NCBI RefSeq assembly: GCF_039545135.1
Contig: NZ_BAABRU010000007.1
Location: 186,001-250,000 of the forward strand
From: Herpetosiphon gulosus
GTDB taxonomy: Bacteria; Chloroflexota; Chloroflexia; Chloroflexales; Herpetosiphonaceae
Length of the DNA: 64,000 nucleotides
Direction: 5' to 3'
The notes under the pieces are model-generated. The model was not told where the DNA came from and did no database searches. It was given only the letters and a program-made list of their open reading frames with translations. Below are positions 1-8,153 of this stretch, piece after piece. Within the stretch, counting starts at the first letter, position 1, and the number at the start of each line of letters is the position of its first letter. The position numbers and the translations under genes are program-made.

Positions 1-2
1 AA

Positions 3-836
3 GGCTGCGCGAGAGTGATTCATGCGGTTTCGCCGACGATTCCATACCAAACCTTGTTGGCCTTGCCATTGAGCATTAAAGAGCAAGTTTTAGGGGTTGT
101 CTTGGTTGCCACGCCTGATCGTGATGCACCGTTTGGGCCGCAACAATTAGTTTTAGCTGAAGGCTTAGCCACCTCAGCCGCCATCGCGATCGAACAAGCA
201 AGGTTATATGATCAAGCTCGGCGAGCAGCTCAAGCTGAGGAGCGTTCACGTTTGGCGCGTGAATTGCACGATTCGGTCACCCAAACCTTGTTTAGCATGA
301 CCTTGACCGCTGAAGCTGCCCGTGCCCAAGTTGAGCGCAATCCAGTTCGGGCTGCAACTCAAATTGATCGCTTGAAGGCCGCCGCCCATCAATCGCTGGG
401 CGAAATGCGCGAACTCTTACTACAATTGCGCCCAACACCTTTGCAAGAACATGGCATCATCAAATCGCTGCGCGACCATATTGCCAGCTTGAATGCCCAA
501 GAAGTTGCGATTAACTTAGAGTGCGAGGGCGAAGATTCGGTGCTTAGCCCAGCCAATGCTGCTGGCTTATATCGAATTGCCCAAGAAGCAATTGCCAATG
601 CCTTGCGCCATGCCCAAGCAACCAATGTGCGAGTGAGCTTCAGCTTTGCCAGCAAATCGACAACCCTGATGGTCAAAGATAATGGCTGTGGCTTTGATCC
701 GGATTTATTGGAGCGCAGTGGCAGGCATTTGGGGCTAACCAGTATGGCCGAGCGTGCCGGAGAACTTGGTGGCACGCTCGATGTCCAAAGTATTGTTGGT
801 GAAGGTACTTGCCTAACTGTGCACTTGCATGGTTAG
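3..836 (+). CDS. Sensor histidine kinase, NarL/HisKA_3 type (5' end outside window)
   Basis: The reading frame is open to the left edge, so the N-terminus is missing. What is visible is the end of a GAF domain (through GLATSAAIAIEQARLY), then a HisKA_3 dimerisation helix with the acceptor in ARELHDSVTQTL, then an HATPase_c domain with N-box (AQEAIANALRHA), DNGCGFD and GLTSMAER. Such kinases normally sense a ligand through GAF and phosphorylate a LuxR-type response regulator. No regulator follows it here, so a partner may lie upstream. A two-hairpin repeat element begins about 35 bases after the stop. The family call is secure; the signal is unknown. Confidence 0.9.
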   Translation, partial: GCARVIHAVSPTIPYQTLLALPLSIKEQVLGVVLVATPDRDAPFGPQQLVLAEGLATSAAIAIEQARLYDQARRAAQAEERSRLARELHDSVTQTLFSMTLTAEAARAQVERNPVRAATQIDRLKAAAHQSLGEMRELLLQLRPTPLQEHGIIKSLRDHIASLNAQEVAINLECEGEDSVLSPANAAGLYRIAQEAIANALRHAQATNVRVSFSFASKSTTLMVKDNGCGFDPDLLERSGRHLGLTSMAERAGELGGTLDVQSIVGEGTCLTVHLHG

Positions 837-870
837 GCTCGTATTCGATTCCGTTCATTGTCATCTATTT

Positions 871-936
871 CGCCACCCTTCCGTCCCTCCGCCGGAGGGA
901 AACGCAGGGGGTTTCACCCCCCTGCACCCCCTAAAG
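871..936. repeat. Two-hairpin GC-rich repeat element, copy 1
   Basis: About 65 bp with two adjacent hairpins. The first has arms CCCTCC/GGAGGG, the second is a GCAGGGGG-type stem. A second copy in reverse orientation lies at 25741-25809, where the first hairpin keeps its pairing with different bases. It sits just downstream of a sensor kinase stop codon. Confidence 0.7.
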
Positions 937-1014
937 CACAATTTACGGTCTGGAATGATCTAGAAGATCCATCAACCTGATACATTAAGGTAAAACGCGG
1001 CCTCATCTATCTAA

Positions 1015-1341
1015 CTAGGCAGGCTTGCCAGCCAACAATTTTAGCCCGATAATACCCGCAACAATCATTACCAAACAGGCCAGCCGCAACGGTTGAGCCG
1101 ATTCGTCGAATAACCAAATACCCAAAATTGCCGTGCCAGCCGTGCCAATCCCTGTCCAGATTGCATAGGCTGTGCCCAAGGGCAAATCACGCAAGGCCAT
1201 CCCCAACAGCGCCATACTCGCCGCTAGCATCACACCCGTGGCAAGGCTTGGGCCAAGCTTGGTTAACCCTTCGCTATATTTTAACCCAACCGCCCAACCA
1301 ACTTCTAAAACACCTGCCACAATTAAATAGAACCAAGCCAT
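1015..1341 (-). CDS. sugE: SMR-family exporter, SugE/Gdx type
   Basis: A 108-residue small multidrug resistance protein with four predicted transmembrane helices. Helix 1 has the conserved membrane glutamate in VAGVLEVGWAVGLKYSEG, and the family motif LPLGTAYAIWTGIG follows. From memory, the sequence is very close to E. coli SugE (Gdx), which exports guanidinium in exchange for protons, so the Gdx subtype is more likely than the EmrE subtype. The ATG at 1341 matches the family start; the longer open frame upstream has no family resemblance. I looked for a guanidine (ykkC) riboswitch upstream and found none. It is divergent from an Lrp/AsnC regulator, which may control it. Confidence 0.9.
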   Translation of the reverse strand: MAWFYLIVAGVLEVGWAVGLKYSEGLTKLGPSLATGVMLAASMALLGMALRDLPLGTAYAIWTGIGTAGTAILGIWLFDESAQPLRLACLVMIVAGIIGLKLLAGKPA

Positions 1342-1450
1342 TGTACAACTCCCAAAATTGAAATTAATCAGCGCTTGCAGCGTCGCATAGCCTGAATTAA
1401 TCATCAGTTCAGCGATATGCAATGATCCTAACAAATTTGGGAACAAAATG

Positions 1451-1499
1451 CTGACGAAAAACGTCATTGTGCCAAACCCCGAAGAGTGTGTTTCGTCAG
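1451..1499. promoter_or_regulatory. Inverted repeat between sugE and the Lrp-type regulator
   Basis: CTGACGAAA at 1451-1459 is exactly repeated in inverse at 1491-1499 with a 31-bp spacer. It lies in the divergent intergenic region, close to the start of the regulator gene. Spaced half-sites are compatible with an Lrp-type octamer, so this is a candidate autoregulatory operator. Function is inferred. Confidence 0.4.
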
Positions 1500-1520
1500 T
1501 CCACATTGGAGGAATACGTT

Positions 1521-1994
1521 ATGACAATGGACGAGCTTGATCAGGCCATTTTAGAAGTTCTGCAAACCGATGCCCGCCTGCCCAATCGGGCGATTGCCAG
1601 TAAAGTTGGTAGCAGCGAGCCAACAGTACGTCGCCGCATCGAACGCTTGGTTGACGAAGGGTTAATCAAAATTGTCGCCGTCGCCTCGCCCTATGCCTTA
1701 GGCTATCAGGTGGTCGCCATCATCGGCATGCAAATCGATCGAGCTTACCAGCGCCAAATTGAACAAGCCTTATGTAATTTGCCCCATGTGCATTTCGTTG
1801 GCCTCACCTTGGGTAGCTATGATGTTGTGTTAGAAGCATGGTTGCGCTCTACCGACGAATTATTAGAGTTATTGGCCGACCATATCGCGCCCTTGCCAGG
1901 AGTCCAGCGGGTCGAGCCATGGCAAGTTTTGAAGCTCAGCAAATACAATTACGATTGGGGCAATCAGCCTTCGATCAGCAATTCTCACCATTGA
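1521..1994 (+). CDS. Lrp/AsnC family transcriptional regulator
   Basis: A 157-residue protein with an N-terminal winged helix-turn-helix (MDELDQAILEVLQTD, then SSEPTVRRRIERL as recognition helix) and a C-terminal RAM/ACT-like ligand-binding domain. This is the classical Lrp/AsnC layout and length. The start at 1521 is set by a strong GGAGGA eight bases upstream; an earlier in-frame start lacks one. Family members bind amino acids and act as dimers to octamers. The divergent sugE gene and the inverted repeat between them suggest local control. The effector cannot be told from sequence. Confidence 0.9.
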   Translation: MTMDELDQAILEVLQTDARLPNRAIASKVGSSEPTVRRRIERLVDEGLIKIVAVASPYALGYQVVAIIGMQIDRAYQRQIEQALCNLPHVHFVGLTLGSYDVVLEAWLRSTDELLELLADHIAPLPGVQRVEPWQVLKLSKYNYDWGNQPSISNSHH

Positions 1995-2058
1995 CGAAGG
2001 CTTAACTGACGCGTACAATGGCCTAATACTGAATCACTAGCAATCGGGAGAAAGGAAT

Positions 2059-3501
2059 ATGCCAGGTCAACGCTGGCGGCTCTTGCCGTCTCTGGTATTG
2101 GGATTGGCGCTCTTGGGGCTTGCGCCAAGTGTACCAACTGCCTCGGTTAGTGCTGCCGTGCAGGCACAACAAACGACTGCATGGGAGCCGTATCGCTATT
2201 TTTCGGCAACTGGCCATAACATCTCATTCGATGTCAAACGCTTCTATGAGCGCCAAGGCGATCTTGAGGTGTTTGGGTTGCCATTAACTGAAGTGATTTG
2301 GGAGAATGGGTTTCAGGTGCAATATTTCGAGCGTGCTCGCTTGGAGATTCACCCCGAAAATAAGGGCACAGATTTCTATATTTTAGCGACGCGTTTGGGG
2401 GCGGTTGCCGCCGAAGGTCGCCAAAACGAAGAAGCATTTGTCTGGCGCACTGGCCCTAGCTACGAAGGCGCAACCTTCTATCCTGAGTCGGGCCACTCGT
2501 TAGGCAATGGCTTCCGCGATTATTGGACGAAGTATGGCGGTTTGTACACCTTTGGCTATCCGATCAGCGAAGAATTTTCGGAAGTTAACGCTGAGGATGG
2601 TCAAACCTATACTGTCCAATATTTCGAACGCGCTCGCATGGAATGGCATCCCGAGCACGCTGGCACTAAGTGGGAAATTCAATTGGGCTTATTGGGCAAG
2701 CAATATATCAATCGCATGGGCATTGATCAAAATTTGCTCAAGCCAGCCCTCGAAGTGCAAAAACTGGGCAGTGCCACCACTTACTACCGCGGCTCCAATG
2801 CCGAACGCATCAACAACATCAAACGCGCCGCTGATCGCTTCAAAGGGGTCACGGTCAAGGCTGGTCAGGTCTATTCGTTCAACCAAAATGTTGGCGATGT
2901 TTCCGAAGAGGCTGGCTTTACCGATGGTTATGCAATCGTCGATGGCAAGCTTGAAAAAGTGGTTGGCGGCGGCTTATGTCAAGTATCAACCACGATGTAC
3001 CGCGCAGTCTTCAATAGTGGCATGCCAATTATCGAACGCTATGGTCATAGCTACATCGTGTATTATTATGAAAATATTTTGGGCTTTGATGCCACTGTAT
3101 TCGTGCCCGATGTCGATTTCCGTTGGAAAAATGACTTAGGCACCGATATTTTCATGTGGACGGATACCGACACCAGCGCTGGGCGGGTGACCTTCTCGTT
3201 GTGGGGTTATGGCGATGGCCGTCGCGCAACCATGGAAGGCCCAACCTATTCCAATGAGCAAAAACCAGGCAAGCCAGTTTGGCAATACGACAAAACGCTG
3301 CGACGTGGTGCAGTTGAGCAACTCGTCCATGGCCGCGCAGGCATGGATGTGACGATGTATCGCGTAATCAATAAGGCCAATGGCACATCGAACCGCGAGC
3401 GCTTCTTCACGCGCTACTATCCATGGGAAGATTTTTATCTATACGGGCCTGGAGTTAAGCCACCAGCAGGCGTAACGATCGCCCCACCGCGCTATCCATA
3501 A
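2059..3501 (+). CDS. Secreted VanW-family protein
   Basis: A 480-residue protein with an N-terminal signal peptide (basic start, hydrophobic LVLGLALLGLAPS, small residues after). Residues about 45-220 hold two related segments with the recurrent pattern VQYFERAR.E.HPE..GT, a tandem repeat common in Chloroflexota cell-surface proteins. Residues about 255-400 form the VanW domain, recognisable by KAGQVYSFNQNVG, GGGLCQVSTTMYRAVF and ERYGHSYIVYYY. VanW domains occur in secreted wall-associated proteins, but their chemistry is not established. A ribosome site (GGGAGAAAGG) precedes the ATG. The resistance link implied by the name should not be assumed. Confidence 0.85.
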   Translation: MPGQRWRLLPSLVLGLALLGLAPSVPTASVSAAVQAQQTTAWEPYRYFSATGHNISFDVKRFYERQGDLEVFGLPLTEVIWENGFQVQYFERARLEIHPENKGTDFYILATRLGAVAAEGRQNEEAFVWRTGPSYEGATFYPESGHSLGNGFRDYWTKYGGLYTFGYPISEEFSEVNAEDGQTYTVQYFERARMEWHPEHAGTKWEIQLGLLGKQYINRMGIDQNLLKPALEVQKLGSATTYYRGSNAERINNIKRAADRFKGVTVKAGQVYSFNQNVGDVSEEAGFTDGYAIVDGKLEKVVGGGLCQVSTTMYRAVFNSGMPIIERYGHSYIVYYYENILGFDATVFVPDVDFRWKNDLGTDIFMWTDTDTSAGRVTFSLWGYGDGRRATMEGPTYSNEQKPGKPVWQYDKTLRRGAVEQLVHGRAGMDVTMYRVINKANGTSNRERFFTRYYPWEDFYLYGPGVKPPAGVTIAPPRYP

Positions 3502-3530
3502 CCTTCAACAGATCAAACAGTAAACCAAAC

Positions 3531-3555
3531 AACGAGCGTCCTTTGGGCGCTCGTT
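3531..3555 (+). terminator. Hairpin downstream of the VanW gene
   Basis: AACGAGCG/CGCTCGTT arms around a 9-base loop, 29 bases after the VanW stop. No long T run follows, so termination is uncertain. A sister hairpin at 5365-5389 has the same design with one compensated base pair. Confidence 0.45.
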
Positions 3556-3575
3556 AGTATATCAGAAGGAAAATT

Positions 3576-4280
3576 ATGTCAAATCAACTTCCGCCAACCA
3601 CACCGATTCAGCCGAGCAGCCAACCACCAGCTAATCAACAACCAAGCCAATGGTATGCCCAACAACCTTATCAAACACCACCCCAAGCCTATGGCAACCC
3701 AAGCTATAGCGTTCCAACCCAAAGTGTCAATGCTTCCAATAGTTGGTTACGCTGGATTGGCTTCAACCTTTTGGCCATGATTTTGAGCAACGTGGTGTTT
3801 GGAATACTCTTTTTTCTCATGGTGATCTGGTTGTTTATTGATGGATACCAATCTGAAGGAATTCTCAACTCAATTGATAGCCAAACAGGAGAAGTAGTCT
3901 TTATCATTGGATTAGGCACAGTTATAACTGGGATTAGTGCCATAGCAGCAGGTTGGGTTCAACGGATCGGACTCCATAAACGGGTTTCTTATTGGCCATG
4001 GATGCTCAAAACTGCCCTTATAACCGCGATCATGACATGCATCAGTTTGAGCATTTTCTTTTTCATCATTAATCCCAAAACATCTGCTGATAATTTTCAA
4101 TTGATCAATACGCTATTTTCCACCGCAAGTACGGCAGCCATCGCCTTAGCAACTGCCTTGGGCCAGTTTTCCGAAGTAAAAAAGATAACTCCCCAACCCT
4201 TTACATGGATAGTTATTTCGGTTTTAACCTGGACAAGCCTTACCGGAATCCTGAGCGCCGTTTTATTTTTCTCATTGTAA
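3576..4280 (+). CDS. Five-helix membrane protein, tandem family member 1
   Basis: A 234-residue protein of no recognised family, first of nine tandem paralogues. Residues 1-55 are rich in Pro, Gln and Ser and probably disordered, ending in the family tag YSVP. About five hydrophobic segments follow. The array-wide landmarks are a VQRIGLHK-like loop (IQR in most copies), a conserved Trp before the third helix, and an ending W..ISVLTWTSLTGIL that matches the TWTGLGTLILG motif of later copies. It is the most divergent copy, with little identity in the loops. AAGGA stands ten bases before the start. Function unknown. Confidence 0.75.
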   Translation: MSNQLPPTTPIQPSSQPPANQQPSQWYAQQPYQTPPQAYGNPSYSVPTQSVNASNSWLRWIGFNLLAMILSNVVFGILFFLMVIWLFIDGYQSEGILNSIDSQTGEVVFIIGLGTVITGISAIAAGWVQRIGLHKRVSYWPWMLKTALITAIMTCISLSIFFFIINPKTSADNFQLINTLFSTASTAAIALATALGQFSEVKKITPQPFTWIVISVLTWTSLTGILSAVLFFSL

Positions 4281-4327
4281 GTAGCAATTCAACGTTTGGC
4301 GTTAGTGCTACAATCTTTAGCATCTAT

Positions 4328-4358
4328 TTGCCAACTCAGCCCTGAGCATTCTTATAAT
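4328..4358 (+). promoter_or_regulatory. Possible promoter for array member 2
   Basis: TTGCCA at 4328-4333 and a perfect TATAAT at 4353-4358, with a long 19-bp spacer, 29 bp before the gene start. The -10 is convincing; the -35 is weak. Confidence 0.35.
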
Positions 4359-4387
4359 GCTTGGTGGTTTTATCAGGAGATAGGTTT

Positions 4388-5323
4388 ATGCCAGAACCAA
4401 TTCAACCAACCACGCCCTTGACCCCGCCAGCAAATCCAGAGCAACCAGTGACCACCAATGTGCTTCAGCCGCAGGTAACCCAAGTACTGGATTCATCGAC
4501 TCAAGCGTTGCCGCCCAATCCGACCTATGGGCAGCAGCCCCCAACCTATGGCTATCAACAGCCACCGCAATACGGGCAACCGTCTCAATATGGCCAGCCT
4601 CAGCCGCCCTATGGCCAACCACCAACCTATTATCAACAACCTCCACAAGCCTATGGCCAACCACAAGCGCCTTACGGCTACCAGCAACAGCCAGTGGTCT
4701 ATGGCAATCCAGTCTATATGGGACCACCGCCAATCATTAGCGATATTAATGCGCCTGATCGTGGGCTACGCTGGGTTGGCATGAACGTACTAGGCTTTTT
4801 TGTAGCTTCAATGAGCTTCTTGAGCTTGTTTTTTGGCCTAGCCATGGTGATTGCAGCATCCTATGTCGATTCAACCTCAAACTTTGAAAATTTTGAGAAT
4901 GTTGCCAATGCCGATATTCTTGCCTTCGTTGGCTATGGACTCTGTGCAGCACTTACTGCCGCGATTGTGGCCTTAATTCAGCGTGGAGCCTTACATAATA
5001 AAGTTTCGCTCTGGCCATGGATTGGCAAAACTGCCTTGGCTGTGGGCATTTTATTGCCATTAAGCACCTTTCTCAGCGGCACAGTGGTTAATATGGCAGA
5101 ACCTGCTGAATCAAATGCTTGGATGTTTATCGTTTTAGCCACACTTATTTTTGGCATAACCTCATTTGGTACTGCCTTTGTGCAATATCTTGAGGTCAAA
5201 GAGGTCGCCAATCGTCCGATGCAATGGGTGATTACGACTGGCCTAACTTGGACAATCCTTGGTGGTTTAGTTTTAGGCGGCTTGTTTGGCTTCTTTGTGA
5301 TGGCCATTGAGGGTCAGATCTAG
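4388..5323 (+). CDS. Five-helix membrane protein, tandem family member 2 (YGQP-rich N-terminus)
   Basis: A 311-residue protein. Residues about 40-115 are a low-complexity tract of YGQP/YGQQPP-like repeats, much longer than in its neighbours, probably disordered and outside the membrane. The rest follows the family plan: R.VGMNVLGFFVASMSF, an IQRGALH loop, a conserved WPW.GKTAL segment, FGITSFGTAFVQYLEVKEV and a final TTGLTWTILGGLV helix. The start at 4388 is chosen because CAGGAG precedes it; an upstream in-frame start has none. Function unknown. The Tyr/Pro/Gln-rich tail resembles tails that self-associate, but this is speculation. Confidence 0.8.
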   Translation: MPEPIQPTTPLTPPANPEQPVTTNVLQPQVTQVLDSSTQALPPNPTYGQQPPTYGYQQPPQYGQPSQYGQPQPPYGQPPTYYQQPPQAYGQPQAPYGYQQQPVVYGNPVYMGPPPIISDINAPDRGLRWVGMNVLGFFVASMSFLSLFFGLAMVIAASYVDSTSNFENFENVANADILAFVGYGLCAALTAAIVALIQRGALHNKVSLWPWIGKTALAVGILLPLSTFLSGTVVNMAEPAESNAWMFIVLATLIFGITSFGTAFVQYLEVKEVANRPMQWVITTGLTWTILGGLVLGGLFGFFVMAIEGQI

Positions 5324-5364
5324 CCTTTATTCGCCCTGCAAGTAGCACTACACTCGCAACAACC

Positions 5365-5389
5365 AATGAGCGTTCTTCGAGCGCTCATT
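5365..5389 (+). terminator. Hairpin downstream of array member 2
   Basis: AATGAGCG/CGCTCATT arms around a 9-base loop. Compared with 3531-3555, one C-G pair has become T-A with pairing kept, which suggests selection on the structure. No strong T run. Confidence 0.45.
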
Positions 5390-5452
5390 AGTTAATGTAA
5401 GCGTAGAGTTGACGACAGAACATCGGATAAATAATCGAGAGGTGAGGCGAGC

Positions 5453-6112
5453 ATGAATGATCTACCCATTAACCAACCAGCAAACCCCAATTCAATGCCA
5501 GGTTATCACGTTCCAACTGCTAACCTGAGCAAAATCAATCATCCAGATCGTTGGAAACGCTGGGTCGGTGCGAATGTGATAGCATTCTTTATGGCAAGCT
5601 TTCTGTTTCCTGGTTTATTCTTAGCTGTTAGCCTAGCGCTAGTATATGTAGAAGATCGATCGCCTTCCCTATTAAACCAGTTTAGCCTTGATGCCCGTGG
5701 GCCATTAGGTATCATAGGCTATGGCTTCCTTTCAGCCATAACCACAATACCCATAGCACTGATTCAACGCATAGCTTTAGATTCCAGCATCCCTCGCTGG
5801 TCATGGGTCACCAAAACAGCCTTGTCAGTCGGTGTGCTCATGCCGACTAGTACATTTTTAGCCCATTTTATGTTGGGGAATCTTCTTTCCAGCAATACTT
5901 CTGAATTCATCGTGATGGGATATTTATTTATTATTTTTGGCATAACTGCATTTGGTACAGCGCTGATTCAAGGGCTTGAAATCAAACCTGTTGCCACTGA
6001 CCCACTTCAATGGGTTTGGGCAAGCAGTTTAACATGGATAATCCTTAGCTGTATCATATTAAGTGTCTTGTTTAGTCTAAGCAAAATAATCTTTCCCCCG
6101 ATCAAACAATAA
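5453..6112 (+). CDS. Five-helix membrane protein, tandem family member 3
   Basis: A 219-residue paralogue with a short N-terminal tail ending in the family tag GYHVP, then RWKRWVGANVIAFFMASF as the first helix. Further landmarks are IALIQRIAL, WSWVTKTALSVGVL, FGITAFGTALIQGLEIK and TWIILSCIILSVL. It is nearest to member 2 in its core but lacks the long YGQP tail. A GAGGCGAG-type ribosome site precedes the ATG. It follows member 2 after about 130 bp containing a hairpin, so it may head a new transcript. Function unknown. Confidence 0.75.
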   Translation: MNDLPINQPANPNSMPGYHVPTANLSKINHPDRWKRWVGANVIAFFMASFLFPGLFLAVSLALVYVEDRSPSLLNQFSLDARGPLGIIGYGFLSAITTIPIALIQRIALDSSIPRWSWVTKTALSVGVLMPTSTFLAHFMLGNLLSSNTSEFIVMGYLFIIFGITAFGTALIQGLEIKPVATDPLQWVWASSLTWIILSCIILSVLFSLSKIIFPPIKQ

Positions 6113-6161
6113 GATCTAAAGTATCGATTTGATTAACATTCAATGGAGAGGCGAGACCAGT

Positions 6162-6803
6162 ATGAACGATTCAAGTCAACCACCGATCATTCCTGAGTCA
6201 TCAGCAAACTCCAATTCAGTGCAAGACTATCACGTTCCGACAGTTCGTATGGACGACCCTAATCAGCCAAGCCGTTGGAGTTGGGTAGGGGTTAATTGCA
6301 CAGCCTTTGGGGTTAGCTGTATCCTTTACCCAATGTTTAATGTTGGTGGTTTTTGCATGTTTGCCCGATCCAACTTTCGAATAGGGAGCATCAACGATCA
6401 TTCTTCGGGCATTCTTATAAGCATATTCATATTCGCTATCCCTGTTTTTATCACGATTTATATTGCGAGTCGCATCCAGTGTGGAGCGATAAACGAGCAT
6501 TTCAGGCACTCAGTTTGGAGTTTCAATAGTGCGCTAATCGGCACATTTACCTTTATCAGCATAAGTTATCTGATTATTGCCAATAATCCCGAATTAACCT
6601 CCGCCCACTTTATTGGGATAGTGTTTTTTGTTTTTGGATTTACCTCAAGTGCAATTAGTTGGGTCCAATGGCGTGAACTTCGGCATGTCGTTGATAACGC
6701 TTGGCAGTGGGTCTTAATCACAATCATCACATGGACTGGCCTTGGAACCCTCATTCTTGGTGCTGGTATTAGCTATGGATTACAAGCATTGATACGGCGC
6801 TAG
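6162..6803 (+). CDS. Five-helix membrane protein, tandem family member 4
   Basis: A 213-residue paralogue. The start at 6162 follows GGAGAGGCGAG; an earlier in-frame start is unsupported. The N-terminal tail contains the family tag DYHVP. The C-terminal part from 6639 (SSAISWVQWRELRHVVDNAWQ and the TWTGLGTLILG helix) is base-for-base identical with the C-terminal part of member 6, which marks one end of the tandem duplication described at 6639-9322. It is 15 bp from member 5, with AAGGAG in the gap, so the following genes are probably co-transcribed. Confidence 0.8.
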   Translation: MNDSSQPPIIPESSANSNSVQDYHVPTVRMDDPNQPSRWSWVGVNCTAFGVSCILYPMFNVGGFCMFARSNFRIGSINDHSSGILISIFIFAIPVFITIYIASRIQCGAINEHFRHSVWSFNSALIGTFTFISISYLIIANNPELTSAHFIGIVFFVFGFTSSAISWVQWRELRHVVDNAWQWVLITIITWTGLGTLILGAGISYGLQALIRR

Positions 6804-6818
6804 CCCAAGGAGTATCCA

Positions 6819-7457
6819 ATGAGTGAAGAACCACCACATGTTAACCCACTATCAACAAAACCAGAATTGCCAAACTTCAACCCAGCACAAGGCTATCACG
6901 TTCCAGCAACAATTATGGCCGACCATACTAAGCTGAGTCGTTGGGTCGATTGGGTGATAATGAATGGTGTAACTTTTGTTATTAGTTGCATCGTTTTTCC
7001 AATTCTATTTGTTGGATGTTTATTGCTCTTGGCAGGATTTACAGAGTCAGCCTCAGCAACCCAAGCTCCAATTTCAGATGGCTTTAGCCTCCTATTCGTC
7101 GTGGGAATTCCAGCATTTGTCACGATGTATCTTGCAAGTTTTCTGCAATGGACTATCGTCAGCGAAGGTATTAATCGCTCGACATGGGTCACCAATAGCG
7201 CAACAGTTGGGGCAATTGCCTTCACAGTATGGATCTATCACCTAAGCCCAATCAATGCTCAATCGATTAAAAATTATAATCAAGTTATCTTTCTGACTTT
7301 TGGTATCACCTCAAGCAGTGTTAGCTGGGCGCAATGGCTTGAACTGCGCAAAACAATCGATCAGGCATGGCAGTGGGCATTGATTAGCATCATCACATGG
7401 ACTGGCCTTGGCACATTAATCTTGGGTTTTGGCCTTAGCTATTTGGTACGCCGCTAG
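6819..7457 (+). CDS. Five-helix membrane protein, tandem family member 5 (identical to member 7)
   Basis: A 212-residue paralogue, identical in sequence to member 7 (8154-8792) because both lie wholly inside the duplicated unit. The tail ends in GYHVP. Predicted helices are near residues 45-75, 95-120, 125-150, 158-178 and 186-210. The conserved end is SWAQWLELRKTIDQAWQWAL followed by TWTGLGTLILGFGLSYL. AAGGAG precedes the start. Function unknown. Confidence 0.85.
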   Translation: MSEEPPHVNPLSTKPELPNFNPAQGYHVPATIMADHTKLSRWVDWVIMNGVTFVISCIVFPILFVGCLLLLAGFTESASATQAPISDGFSLLFVVGIPAFVTMYLASFLQWTIVSEGINRSTWVTNSATVGAIAFTVWIYHLSPINAQSIKNYNQVIFLTFGITSSSVSWAQWLELRKTIDQAWQWALISIITWTGLGTLILGFGLSYLVRR

Positions 7458-7472
7458 CACAAGGAGTAGTAG

Positions 7473-8138
7473 ATGAGCGAAGAACCACAATCAGCAATTT
7501 CAGCAACGGCCCAACCACCGATCACATCCGAACCTCTAGCAACCGCCAATTCAGTGCAAGGCTATCACGTCCCAATAACTAGCATGGCCGACCATAACCA
7601 GCCGAGTCGTTGGCGTTGGTTTGGGATTAATTGTTTAGCCTTTGTTATCAGTGGAATCCTTTATCCAATCTTAACTATTACTTTTTTATTTGCAATTGGT
7701 TCAATCAATGTTCAATTGCCTTTGATTGATAATCAACGTGCGCTCAAGCCGAATCTCTTCGTTCTTCTCAGTATCCCTGTGTTCATCACAATTTATATCG
7801 CTAGTCTCATCCAGCGTGCAGCAATTAACGAGGATTTCAAACGCTGGGCTTGGAGCCTTAACAGTGCAACTGCTGGAACTCTAACATTTATAACGGTGGG
7901 CTATCAGATCATTTCCAGAGATTCTATATCCACATTATCCAGCTATCTTTGGCTTATATTTTTCATTTTCGGGTTTACCTCAAGTGCAATTAGTTGGGTC
8001 CAATGGCGTGAACTTCGGCATGTCGTTGATAACGCTTGGCAGTGGGTCTTAATCACAATCATCACATGGACTGGCCTTGGAACCCTCATTCTTGGTGCTG
8101 GTATTAGCTATGGATTACAAGCATTGATACGGCGCTAG
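7473..8138 (+). CDS. Five-helix membrane protein, tandem family member 6 (hybrid gene)
   Basis: A 221-residue paralogue that is a recombinant. Up to the codons near 7987 it is identical to member 8, and from 7974 on it is identical to the end of member 4. It is therefore the junction product of the 1335-bp duplication. The frame is intact and the AAGGAGTAGTAG leader is retained, so it is probably expressed. The tail carries GYHVP; the IQRAAINEDF loop and TWTGLGTLILG helix are present. Confidence 0.85.
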   Translation: MSEEPQSAISATAQPPITSEPLATANSVQGYHVPITSMADHNQPSRWRWFGINCLAFVISGILYPILTITFLFAIGSINVQLPLIDNQRALKPNLFVLLSIPVFITIYIASLIQRAAINEDFKRWAWSLNSATAGTLTFITVGYQIISRDSISTLSSYLWLIFFIFGFTSSAISWVQWRELRHVVDNAWQWVLITIITWTGLGTLILGAGISYGLQALIRR

Positions 8139-8153
8139 CCCAAGGAGTATCCA

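Noticed and set aside
1342-1450. Guanidine-I (ykkC) riboswitch upstream of the Gdx exporter
   Set aside because: No conserved core of that riboswitch could be found in this orientation.
2507-3139. Open frame of 210 codons inside the VanW gene in another frame
   Set aside because: It overlaps conserved VanW motifs and lacks any family resemblance or ribosome site.
4386-4784. Several overlapping frames in the YGQP-rich part of array member 2
   Set aside because: Low-complexity DNA keeps all frames open; only the + frame continues into the conserved membrane domain.
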